DNA from: Ruminococcaceae bacterium UBA7067
Lineage (GTDB): Bacteria > Bacillota > Clostridia > Oscillospirales > Acutalibacteraceae
Length of the DNA stretch: 15,692 bases
Assembly: GCA_002493755.1 (NCBI GenBank)
Contig: DKZT01000023.1
Span: 1-15,692 of the forward strand
Direction of reading: 5' to 3'
Shown: piece by piece, positions 6,410-13,376 of the stretch
How the letters are laid out: each line of letters begins with the position of its first letter
Position numbering within the stretch: position 1 is the first letter of the stretch
Translations under genes and position numbers: made by a program
Notes under the pieces: generated by a model
Databases searched by the model: none
Told to the model about the DNA's origin: nothing
The model's input: the letters and a program-made list of their open reading frames with translations, nothing else

Positions 6410-7489
6410 TTATTCACCGAAGCTTATGCCCATTCTCTTGGCGGTTTCGATAACCTCGCAGTCCTTCGGTACAACCTTAAGCTTTCCCGCTATGTCCTTA
6501 AGCGGAACGGGAACAACCTTATCGTTAACGAGCGCTACCATATTGCCGTACTGCTTGTTTATGATAAGCTCAGCCGCTTTTGTTCCGAAACGTGTTGACA
6601 GAACCCTGTCATACGGGCAGGGACTTCCGCCCCTCTGGAAATGTCCGGGAACGGTAACTCTTGTTTCCTGACCTGTCGCTTCTTCAACCTCGTGAGCGAT
6701 TTTATAAGAGATTGACGGATAAGCCATTTCTGCGACAGCCGCCTTTCTCTGCTTTTTCGGCATAGCCGCAAGCTCCTTGGTTATCGCACCCTCGGCAACG
6801 GCGAGGATTGAGAAGTTCTTGCCGCTTTCGGTTCTCTGCTTAACGGTCTTGATAACGGAGTTAATATCATACGGAATTTCAGGGATAAGGATAACATCTG
6901 CGCCGCCTGCAATACCTGCATACAGCGTAAGCCAGCCAACCTTATGACCCATAACCTCAACTATAAACACTCGTCCGTGTGAGGTTGCAGTCGTGTGGAT
7001 ACAGTCGATAACATTTGTCGCAATATTGACGGCACTCTGGAATCCGAAGGTCATATCCGTGCCCCACAAATCGTTGTCAATCGTTTTCGGCAGGGATACT
7101 ACATTGAGTCCCTCCTCGCTTAAGAGGTTAGCTGTTTTCTGCGTACCGTTGCCGCCGAGGATAACAAGGCAGTCGAGCTTTAATTTCTTGTAATTTTCCT
7201 TCATAGCCGCAACCTTGTCAACGCTGTTTTCGTCTATTACTCGCATAAGCTTGAACGGCTGGCGTGATGTGCCGAGGATTGTGCCGCCCTGCGTTAAAAT
7301 TCCCGAGAAATCGCTCTGCTTCATCAGTCTGTATTCACCGTAAATAAGACCTCTGTAACCGTCGATTATGCCGTAAATTTCAAGTTCCTTGCTGCCGTAG
7401 TGGTTGTAAAGCGATTTTCCAACGGCACGGATTGTTGCGTTGAGTCCCTGGCAGTCACCGCCGCTTGTTAAAATTCCGATTCTTTTCAT
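6410..7489 (-). CDS. pfkA: 6-phosphofructokinase (mixed ATP/PPi clade, predicted ATP-dependent)
   Basis: Glycolytic enzyme that phosphorylates fructose 6-phosphate to fructose 1,6-bisphosphate. The 359-residue protein has the nucleotide-binding SGGDCQGLN (9-17), GGNGT (112-116), the catalytic PKTIDND (134-140), EVMGHK (178-183) and GHFQRGGSP (282-290). Two positions predict the phosphoryl donor. Glycine at 115 (position 104 of the E. coli enzyme) favours ATP, whereas K135 (position 124) is the residue typical of PPi enzymes. This G/K combination is known from ATP-using members of the mixed group. N114 replaces the aspartate of the usual GGDG, which occurs in a clostridial subgroup to my knowledge. 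The start ATG is 3 nt after the ppk stop, with a distant GGGAG site, so the two genes form one operon. A hairpin with a U tail follows. Confidence 0.93.
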   Translation of the reverse strand: MKRIGILTSGGDCQGLNATIRAVGKSLYNHYGSKELEIYGIIDGYRGLIYGEYRLMKQSDFSGILTQGGTILGTSRQPFKLMRVIDENSVDKVAAMKENYKKLKLDCLVILGGNGTQKTANLLSEEGLNVVSLPKTIDNDLWGTDMTFGFQSAVNIATNVIDCIHTTATSHGRVFIVEVMGHKVGWLTLYAGIAGGADVILIPEIPYDINSVIKTVKQRTESGKNFSILAVAEGAITKELAAMPKKQRKAAVAEMAYPSISYKIAHEVEEATGQETRVTVPGHFQRGGSPCPYDRVLSTRFGTKAAELIINKQYGNMVALVNDKVVPVPLKDIAGKLKVVPKDCEVIETAKRMGISFGE

Positions 7490-7492
7490 AAT

Positions 7493-9730
7493 TTATTTTA
7501 ACTCCCTTCTGTCAGCCGGCAAAATAGGCGTTCCTACCGTAATAGGAGTTCCTATCGTTTTATAGGCTGTAATGTTCTTTGCGTCCTTTTGTGCTTTAAG
7601 TGCAAGCTTTGAAAAATATATCTGACTGTTAAGCCTTTGCTTACCGCGTTTATCAACCATACTGTACGTAGAGTCCGAATTCTGTATTCTCGCGTTCACG
7701 GTATCGTGAAGCATAATGTCAAGTATTTCAAAGCTGCGCTGCTTGATGTCAGGATCCTCAACAGGGAAAACAAGCTCCACACGTCTGTCAAGGTTTCTCG
7801 GCATCCAGTCGGCACTGCCCATATAAAGCAGCGGATGTCCTGCGTTTTCAAAACGGAAAATTCTGCTGTGCTCCAGAAGCTGACCTACAATGCTGTAAAC
7901 CTTGATATTCTCGCTGAAGCCCTTAACTCCTGCGCATAAACAGCAGATTCCTCTGACAATAAGGTTTATCTTAACGCCTGCGTTCGATGCTTCATATAAA
8001 AGTCTGATTATCTCAGGGTCAACAAGAGAATTGACCTTAGCGGTAATGCCTGACGGCAAGCCTGCCTTTGCGTTTTCTGTTTCTTTAATTATCATCTCTT
8101 CAAAGAACGAACGCATACCCTTTGGCGCAACGATAAACTTGTTGTATTCAGGCGGAGCGGAATAGCCTGTTAAAACATTGAACAGTGATGAAGCGTCAAC
8201 GCCGTATTCCTCACGGCAGGTGAACATACCGATATCCGTGTAGAACCTTGCGGTGCTGTCGTTGTAGTTACCCGTAGCCATATGGAGGTAACGGCGGATT
8301 ATGTTGCCCTCACGTCTTACGACAAGGCAGATTTTGCAGTGAGTTTTAAGTCCCGTCAAGCCGTAAATAACGTGACAGCCAGCTTTTTCAAGCTTCTTTG
8401 CCCATTGAATATTGTTTTCCTCGTCAAATCTTGCCTTAAGCTCAACGAGCACTGTCACCTGCTTGCCGTTTTCAGCCGCCTTGATAAGAGCCGCAATAAT
8501 CGGCGAATTGCCGCTGACACGGTAGAGCGTCTGCTTGATTGCAAGCACGCTCGGATCCTCGGCGGCTTTCTTGATAAATTTTACAACCACGTCAAAGCTT
8601 TCATACGGGTGGTGTACGAGCCTGTCTTTCTCCCTGATAGCCTGGAACAAATCGGAATAGCCGTAGAACTCGGCAGGAGGATTAACGGGCTTTATCGGCT
8701 CAAAGCATAATTCCTCGCAGCCGTCAATGCGCGCAAGCTTTGATAAGAAGGTGAGATCAAGCGGACCTGCCTGAACGTAAATTTCATTCTCAGTTACGTT
8801 GAGCATATCAATCAGGAACGAGCGTATTTCCTTATCGCACTTCTTTGAAAATTCAAGGCGAACGGGAACGCCTCTCTCCCTCTTTCTTATCGACTTCTGG
8901 ATTTCCTCCATCAGGTCGTCGGTTTCTTCATCAATGTCAAGATCTGAATCTCTTGTTATTCTGAACGGTGCATATGCGTCAATATTATAAAGCTCAAAAA
9001 GCTCCGACAGAAAATGAGCTATAATATCCTCTAAAAGCACAAAGGCTCTGCCGTCTGCGCTTGGCAGTTCAAGGAATCTCGGCAGAATTGACGGCACCTG
9101 AACAAGAGCAAAGAATGTGTCATCGTTTTCATCAGACAAACGGACAGCGAGGTTCAAGCTCTTGTTTGCAAGCAGCGGAAACGGTCTGCTTGTGTCAACC
9201 GCCATCGGAGTAAGCACCGGGAAAACAAAGCGGTTGAAATACTCTGTAATAAATTCAAGCTGCTTGTCGTTCATTTCCTTGATCTTAAGGAAATACATAT
9301 TCTTGTTTTTCAGTGACGGAATTATTGAACGCGAAAAACAGCTGTACTGTCTTTTTGAAAAATCGTGAATTTCCTCGGAAAGCTTTTTCATAAGCTGCTC
9401 AGGTGTGTAGCCGGACGGGTCGGGTTTCTTTGAGCCGTGGTGAATCTGGTCTAAAACACCGGCGACACGAACCATAAAGAACTCGTCGAGGTTTGAGGCG
9501 GTAATGGCAAGGAAGTTGAGCTTTTCCATAACGGGATTTTCCTTTTCCATTGCCTCCTCAAGCACACGGCTGTTGAAGTCAAGCCAGCTGATCTCGCGGT
9601 TTTTGTATGGCATTTTCTTCATATTTTTATCCTTAACCTGCTTTTCGTCGGCTTTTTTAGCTTCCTTTTCCCCTTTGCTTTCTTCGTTTACAATTTCCTT
9701 TTCAATTTTTTCTGCATTGTTTTTTGACAT
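7493..9730 (-). CDS. ppk: Polyphosphate kinase 1
   Basis: Reversible synthesis of inorganic polyphosphate from the gamma-phosphate of ATP. The 745-residue protein carries the PPK1 N domain (from about 41, NREISWLDFNSRVLEEA), the head domain, and two C-terminal PLD-like domains. The phosphorylated histidine is H464 in GLKTHCK and the second catalytic histidine is H621 in EHSRIFRFENAG, both intact, as are the K-x-TLYR and HMATGNYN segments. The first 36 residues are a Lys/Glu-rich, low-complexity extension not needed for the fold. The ATG at 9730 has GGAG 10 nt upstream, but M37 also has an AAGGA site 7 nt upstream (start near 9622) and gives the more usual PPK1 N-terminus, so the true start may be internal. 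It is the first gene of the ppk-pfkA operon. Confidence 0.95.
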   Translation of the reverse strand: MSKNNAEKIEKEIVNEESKGEKEAKKADEKQVKDKNMKKMPYKNREISWLDFNSRVLEEAMEKENPVMEKLNFLAITASNLDEFFMVRVAGVLDQIHHGSKKPDPSGYTPEQLMKKLSEEIHDFSKRQYSCFSRSIIPSLKNKNMYFLKIKEMNDKQLEFITEYFNRFVFPVLTPMAVDTSRPFPLLANKSLNLAVRLSDENDDTFFALVQVPSILPRFLELPSADGRAFVLLEDIIAHFLSELFELYNIDAYAPFRITRDSDLDIDEETDDLMEEIQKSIRKRERGVPVRLEFSKKCDKEIRSFLIDMLNVTENEIYVQAGPLDLTFLSKLARIDGCEELCFEPIKPVNPPAEFYGYSDLFQAIREKDRLVHHPYESFDVVVKFIKKAAEDPSVLAIKQTLYRVSGNSPIIAALIKAAENGKQVTVLVELKARFDEENNIQWAKKLEKAGCHVIYGLTGLKTHCKICLVVRREGNIIRRYLHMATGNYNDSTARFYTDIGMFTCREEYGVDASSLFNVLTGYSAPPEYNKFIVAPKGMRSFFEEMIIKETENAKAGLPSGITAKVNSLVDPEIIRLLYEASNAGVKINLIVRGICCLCAGVKGFSENIKVYSIVGQLLEHSRIFRFENAGHPLLYMGSADWMPRNLDRRVELVFPVEDPDIKQRSFEILDIMLHDTVNARIQNSDSTYSMVDKRGKQRLNSQIYFSKLALKAQKDAKNITAYKTIGTPITVGTPILPADRRELK

Positions 9731-9814
9731 CTGAAATCATCTCCAATTAAATTTCGGTTTACTCAAATAATTTACTAATCTCTGATTGAACAGATAAAAG
9801 CTTTTGAGATCAGT

Positions 9815-9820
9815 ATTATA
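9815..9820 (-). promoter_or_regulatory. Possible -10 box for ppk-pfkA
   Basis: A perfect TATAAT lies on the minus strand about 85 nt upstream of the ppk start, in the spacer after the dap operon terminator, where a promoter is expected. I see no good -35 at 16-18 bp, so the call rests on the -10 and on position only. Confidence 0.35.
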
Positions 9821-9867
9821 TACCCAAAAATCTCCGCCTGATTTTTTCTTGCTCAGACGAAGCATAA

Positions 9868-9904
9868 GAAAAAAGGCGTCGGAACATAAATACTCCAACG
9901 CCTT
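9868..9904 (-). terminator. Strong intrinsic terminator of the asd-dapA-dapB-ACT operon
   Basis: The minus-strand RNA forms an 11-bp stem, AAGGCGUUGGA with UCCGACGCCUU (one U-G pair), with a 10-nt loop, and ends in a run of U. It begins 4 nt past the stop codon of the ACT-domain gene and marks the operon end. The plus strand also has a hairpin but no U run. Confidence 0.92.
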
Positions 9905-9908
9905 GTTT

Positions 9909-10364
9909 TTACATATTTTTTACGCACTCGGTTATGGCTGCATAAGCGCAATTGAAGTCAGCCTCGGTAACAAGCATTGAAATTTGTACCTCCGAGGTTG
10001 AGATTATGCGGATATCGGTGTTAACCTGTGCAAGCGCTCTGAATATCTTTGAGGCAAAGCCCGGCTGATTTTCCATTGAGTTTTCAAGAACGGAAATTAT
10101 GTAATTTCCGCTGCTGACTGTCGGCTTTGTTGAAAGACCCGGCAGCGTTTTGATAAACTGCAAAAGCTTGATTGTGTCCTCGTCATTGACGGTAAAGGAC
10201 AGACTTGTAAGGTCGCTTTGCACCGGTGACATTGAAATAACGTCAACGTCAATATCCATCTCGCCGATTTTTTCAAATATATCGGCAATCGTCTGCATAC
10301 TCGCCGAAACATTGTGAAGTGAAATAAGGGTAATATTCTCGTTTACCGTGACTTTTGAGTTCAT
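9909..10364 (-). CDS. Stand-alone double ACT-domain protein resembling the aspartokinase regulatory half
   Basis: A 151-residue protein built from two ACT domains, at about 10-75 and 88-148. The second has the aspartokinase-type strand ISTSEVQISMLV (121-132) and the PGFASKIFRALAQVNTDIRI helix-strand region (101-120). No kinase domain precedes it: the ATG has its own AGGGGG site 7 nt upstream and lies 14 nt after the dapB stop. It is therefore a separate gene comparable with the small (beta) chain that B. subtilis makes from inside the aspartokinase gene. Being the last gene of a lysine/DAP operon, it probably senses lysine, threonine or DAP and may act on a separately encoded aspartokinase. 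The ligand and partner are unknown. Identity as an ACT protein is firm; the role is inferred from context. Confidence 0.8.
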   Translation of the reverse strand: MNSKVTVNENITLISLHNVSASMQTIADIFEKIGEMDIDVDVISMSPVQSDLTSLSFTVNDEDTIKLLQFIKTLPGLSTKPTVSSGNYIISVLENSMENQPGFASKIFRALAQVNTDIRIISTSEVQISMLVTEADFNCAYAAITECVKNM

Positions 10365-10378
10365 TGCTTAACCCCCTG

Positions 10379-11137
10379 TTATTTTGATTTAATCAGGTCA
10401 TTCATATCATATGTGCCGGCAGGTACATTATTCATAAATACTGCGGCATTGATTGAGCCTATGGCAAAAACCTCTTTTGACTGCGCCTGATGCTTTATTG
10501 TTATAACCTCATCGTGACCTGCAAAGATAACCTCGTGCTCGCCGACTATTGAGCCGCCTCTTACAGCGTGAATACCAATCTCGTTTTTCTCACGCTTTTT
10601 GCGGTATGCGTGGCGGTCATAAACATACTGAGGCTCGCTGTCACAGGCTGACGAAACTGCGTCTGCAATCATCAGCGCCGTGCCGCTCGGAGCGTCAATC
10701 TTCTGGTTGTGGTGCTTCTCGATAATCTCAACGTCAAATGCGTCGCCGAGAATCGACTTTGCCTTTTTAACAAGGTCAATAAGCAGGTTTATGCCGATTG
10801 ACATATTTCCCGAGCGGAAAATACCGATTGCTTTTGAAGCCTCGTTAATCTGCTCAATCTGCTCCTTTGTATAGCCTGTTGTGCAGAGAACGGCGTTCTT
10901 TTTGTTTTCAACTGCGTATTTCAAAAGTCCGTTCAAGGTAACGGGATTTGAAAAGTCGATTATAACATCAACCTCAACGTCAATCTTTGAAAAATCATCA
11001 AACACGGGGAAATCATAGCCGCAGTTTGTAATAATGTCAACACCGGCTACTATTCTGCAGTCACTGCGCTCGCTGACTTCTCTTACAATTACCTGCCCCA
11101 TCTTGCCGTTACAGCCGCAAAGAAGTATTCTTGTCAT
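10379..11137 (-). CDS. dapB: 4-hydroxy-tetrahydrodipicolinate reductase
   Basis: NAD(P)H-dependent second committed step of the lysine/meso-DAP pathway, reducing the DapA product to tetrahydrodipicolinate. The 252-residue protein has the nucleotide-binding GCNGKMG (8-14), DFSNP (61-65), CTTGY (85-89), and the catalytic signature EKHHNQKIDAPSGTA (140-154) with H142 and K146 in the positions of the E. coli catalytic histidine and lysine. RGGSIVGEH (193-201) and the C-terminal substrate-binding part are present. The length is slightly below the E. coli enzyme and usual for Firmicutes. The ATG is preceded by AAGGA and lies 29 nt after the dapA stop. It is the third gene of the operon. Confidence 0.96.
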   Translation of the reverse strand: MTRILLCGCNGKMGQVIVREVSERSDCRIVAGVDIITNCGYDFPVFDDFSKIDVEVDVIIDFSNPVTLNGLLKYAVENKKNAVLCTTGYTKEQIEQINEASKAIGIFRSGNMSIGINLLIDLVKKAKSILGDAFDVEIIEKHHNQKIDAPSGTALMIADAVSSACDSEPQYVYDRHAYRKKREKNEIGIHAVRGGSIVGEHEVIFAGHDEVITIKHQAQSKEVFAIGSINAAVFMNNVPAGTYDMNDLIKSK

Positions 11138-11166
11138 TGTTTTATCATCCTTAACTGTAAATTATA

Positions 11167-12057
11167 TTACTTTATCATTCCGCACTCGGCAAGCACAGAC
11201 TTAAGAAGAGCCTTTTTATCGTCTGTCATAGAGCAAAGCGGAAGTCTGCATTCGCCGCAGTCAAAGCCGATCATATTCATTGCTTCTTTAACGGGAATCG
11301 GGTTAACGTCGCAGAAGAGCGTGTTCATAAGCTTTAGGTACTTAAGGTGAAGCTTTGCCGCCTGTGCGGTCTTGCCCTCAAGCATAAGCGTAGTGATTTC
11401 GTGCATTTCCTTGGGCATTACGTTTGCAAAAACAGAGATAACACCCTTGCCGCCGAGGCTCATAAGCGGAACAGTCAGATCGTCACAGCCTGAGTATACA
11501 GCGAGGTCATCGCCGCACTCTGCAAGAATCTGAGCCGCCAGACCAACATTATCGCTTGCTTCCTTTGTTGCGACAATATTCTTATGCTTTGAAAGCTCCT
11601 TATATGTTGAAAGCTGAATATTACAGCCTGTTCTTGACGGTACATTATAAAGGATTATCGGAAGATCGGTGCTGTCTGCTATTGTAAAGAAATGCTTGAT
11701 AAGACCGTTCTGAGAAGCCTTGTTGTAATACGGCGTTACCGACAACACAGCGTCAACGCCAAGCTCCTTTGCGGATTTTGTAAGCTCAACGGCATATCTT
11801 GTATCGTTGCTGCCTGTTCCTGCAACAACGGGTACTCTGCCGTTTACCTTTTCAACCGTGTATGAAATAACGTCGCAATGCTCCTTGTGGTCAAGCACGG
11901 CTGATTCGCCGGTTGTTACACAGGTAAAAATTGCGTCTGTGCCGTTTTCTATCTGATATTCAATAATCTGCCCGAGGGTATTGTAATTTACAGAGCCGTC
12001 GCTGTTCATCGGTGTAACCATAGCAACGCCGCTGCCCGTAAAAACAGTGTTCTTCAT
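11167..12057 (-). CDS. dapA: 4-hydroxy-tetrahydrodipicolinate synthase
   Basis: Condenses pyruvate with aspartate semialdehyde, the product of the preceding gene, to open the lysine/meso-DAP branch. It is a 296-residue TIM barrel with the Schiff-base lysine K165 in VATKEAS, Y137 in YNVPSRTG, T48/T49 and E51 in TTGES, Y111 in the YYNK stretch, and R142 of the carboxylate-binding loop. The usual glycine before TTGE is valine (CVTTGES), a mild departure that leaves the catalytic threonine in place. The AAAGGAG ribosome binding site is unusually far (about 14 nt) from the ATG, and I see no better in-frame start. The gene follows asd after 57 nt that contain a 13-bp AT-rich direct repeat. Confidence 0.96.
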   Translation of the reverse strand: MKNTVFTGSGVAMVTPMNSDGSVNYNTLGQIIEYQIENGTDAIFTCVTTGESAVLDHKEHCDVISYTVEKVNGRVPVVAGTGSNDTRYAVELTKSAKELGVDAVLSVTPYYNKASQNGLIKHFFTIADSTDLPIILYNVPSRTGCNIQLSTYKELSKHKNIVATKEASDNVGLAAQILAECGDDLAVYSGCDDLTVPLMSLGGKGVISVFANVMPKEMHEITTLMLEGKTAQAAKLHLKYLKLMNTLFCDVNPIPVKEAMNMIGFDCGECRLPLCSMTDDKKALLKSVLAECGMIK

Positions 12058-12083
12058 TGTTATGACACAAGCTCCTTTCGTAT

Positions 12084-12111
12084 ATTAAAATAAAATACAT
12101 TAAAATAAAAT
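12084..12111. repeat. AT-rich 13-bp direct repeat between asd and dapA
   Basis: ATTAAAATAAAAT occurs twice (12084-12096 and 12099-12111) with a 15-bp period, filling much of the asd-dapA spacer. It may be simple slippage in an A/T-rich spacer or an upstream element for dapA expression; I see no clear promoter in it. Confidence 0.55.
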
Positions 12112-12114
12112 GTA

Positions 12115-13191
12115 TCAGTCCATATATCCCTCAGCACACAAAAGCTCAGCCATAAGCACTGCGCCGCCTGCTGCACCTCTTAATGTGTTGTGCGACATAC
12201 AAACAAATTTGATTGTGTACTGTGTATCCTCTCTGAGTCTGCCGATTGAAACCGCCATACCGTTTTCAAGATTTCTCTCGGATTTAATCTGCGGTCTGTC
12301 AGGCTCTGTGAAATAGTGGAGGAACTGCTTCGGTGCGCTCGGCAGGTTAAGCTCCTGCGCTCTGCCCTTGTAGTTTTCCCATCTTGAGATAATCTCGTCA
12401 AGCGAGCATTCTTTGTCGAACGAAACAAACACAGCCGCTGTGTGACCGTCACTAATCGGCACACGGATACACTGAGATGTGATTGACGGAGTCTGAGTGT
12501 TTACAATCTTATCTCCCTCAATTTTACCCCATATCTTGAGCGGCTCCTGCTCCGATTTCTCTTCCTCGCCGCCGATGTACGGAACAATGTTGTCAACGAT
12601 TTCCGGCCAGCTCTTGAAGGTTTTGCCTGCGCCCGAAATAGCCTGATATGTGCAGGCGAGAACCTTTGTTACGCCTAAGTCCATAAGCGGGTGAATTGCA
12701 GGAACATAGCTCTGCAGAGAGCAGTTTGACTTAACTGCGATAAAGCCTCTCTTTGTGCCGAGACGCTTTTTCTGCGCCGGAATAATTTTTGCGTGGTCTG
12801 CGTTGATTTCGGGAATAATCATCGGAACGTCCGGTGTTGAGCGGTGCGCGCTGTTGTTTGAAATAACAGGGCACTCAGCCTTTGCGTATTTCTCCTCAAG
12901 CGCTCTTATCTCATCCTTTTTCATATCAACTGCGCAGAAAACGAAGTCAACGTCTGATACAACCTCTTCTACGTTTGCAGCGTCAAGAATTACCATATCG
13001 GCAAGCTTTTCGGGAATCGGCGAGGTCATAGCCCAACGCTCGCCTACTGCGTCCTTATATTTTTTTCCTGCACTTCTTGCGCTGGCGGCAAGAGTTGTTA
13101 CCTCAAACCACGGGTGGTCTGCAAGCAATAATGAAAATCTCTGGCCAACCATACCTGTTGCGCCGATAATACCAACCTTATACTTCTTCAT
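12115..13191 (-). CDS. asd: Aspartate-semialdehyde dehydrogenase
   Basis: NADPH-dependent reduction of aspartyl phosphate to aspartate semialdehyde, the shared precursor of DAP/lysine, threonine and methionine. The 358-residue protein begins with the Rossmann motif GATGMVGQ (10-17). The catalytic cysteine is C157 in KSNCSLQ and the acid/base histidine is H250 in RVPISDGHT. The overall pattern (SNNSAHR, SGAGKTFKSWPEI) is that of the archaeal/fungal-type branch found in many Clostridia, not the E. coli type. The ATG has an AGGAGG site 9 nt upstream. It is the first gene of the asd-dapA-dapB-ACT operon, transcribed from the promoter at 13317-13346, which lies beyond the divergently oriented queA promoter. 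Confidence 0.95.
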   Translation of the reverse strand: MKKYKVGIIGATGMVGQRFSLLLADHPWFEVTTLAASARSAGKKYKDAVGERWAMTSPIPEKLADMVILDAANVEEVVSDVDFVFCAVDMKKDEIRALEEKYAKAECPVISNNSAHRSTPDVPMIIPEINADHAKIIPAQKKRLGTKRGFIAVKSNCSLQSYVPAIHPLMDLGVTKVLACTYQAISGAGKTFKSWPEIVDNIVPYIGGEEEKSEQEPLKIWGKIEGDKIVNTQTPSITSQCIRVPISDGHTAAVFVSFDKECSLDEIISRWENYKGRAQELNLPSAPKQFLHYFTEPDRPQIKSERNLENGMAVSIGRLREDTQYTIKFVCMSHNTLRGAAGGAVLMAELLCAEGYMD

Positions 13192-13234
13192 CTGAAAAAT
13201 CCTCCTGTGCTATCCTTGATACGAAAAAAATAAG

Positions 13235-13263
13235 TTGTCAACAAGGACAAAATAAAATATAAT
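13235..13263 (+). promoter_or_regulatory. Promoter of queA-tgt
   Basis: The -35 is TTGTCA (13235-13240) and the -10 is a perfect TATAAT (13258-13263), with exactly 17 bp between them. Transcription should start near 13270, giving a leader of about 107 nt. It lies closer to asd than to queA, and its transcript runs through the asd promoter. Confidence 0.78.
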
Positions 13264-13265
13264 AG

Positions 13266-13316
13266 ATAAAGTAACGCAAGGCTAACGCACTTCTGCGTAT
13301 AATCTCTTTACTTTAT
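13266..13316. promoter_or_regulatory. Palindrome in the overlapping asd/queA leaders
   Basis: ATAAAGTAA (13266-13274) and TTACTTTAT (13308-13316) form a perfect 9-bp inverted repeat. Inside lies ACGCA-CTTC-TGCGT (13285-13298) and a 7-bp direct repeat TAACGCA (13272-13278 and 13283-13289). The block sits precisely between the -10 boxes of the two facing promoters, so both transcripts would begin in its arms. It could be an operator, an RNA hairpin in both leaders, or both. Confidence 0.55.
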
Positions 13317-13346
13317 AATATACCATATGTAGTAGTTAGTTGTCAA
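13317..13346 (-). promoter_or_regulatory. Promoter of the asd-dapA-dapB operon
   Basis: The -35 is a perfect TTGACA (13341-13346) and the -10 is TATATT (13317-13322), preceded by TGG as an extended -10, with an 18-bp spacer. Transcription should start near 13310 and give a leader of about 118 nt. It lies closer to queA than to asd. AGTTGTCAA on the plus strand occurs in both promoters (13233-13241 and 13338-13346). Confidence 0.78.
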
Positions 13347-13376
13347 TTTTTTAGAGAAACTTTGAAAGGAAATTCT

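Noticed and set aside
8282..8710. A 142-codon open frame on the plus strand inside ppk
   Set aside because: It lies wholly antisense to the highly conserved catalytic part of Ppk, has no recognisable domain and no convincing ribosome binding site; it is a codon-bias shadow.
9826..9846. AAAAATC/GATTTTT hairpin upstream of ppk
   Set aside because: The stem is mostly A-T, there is no plus-strand gene ending before it, and on the minus strand it is followed by GGG; probably chance.
12755..13195. A 146-codon open frame on the plus strand antisense to asd
   Set aside because: It covers the Rossmann and catalytic part of asd; its hydrophobic Ser/Ala-rich translation is typical of antisense frames of a GC-skewed gene.
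13192..13310. Lysine riboswitch or T-box in the asd leader
   Set aside because: The leader is about 118 nt, too short for a lysine riboswitch, and has no T-box sequence or terminator with a U run; only weak 5-7 bp pairings are present.
13264..13376. preQ1 riboswitch in the queA leader
   Set aside because: The gene is a queuosine gene, but the leader lacks the compact preQ1-I pseudoknot pattern (a short stem-loop with a C-rich loop and an A-rich tail); the hairpin present is different.
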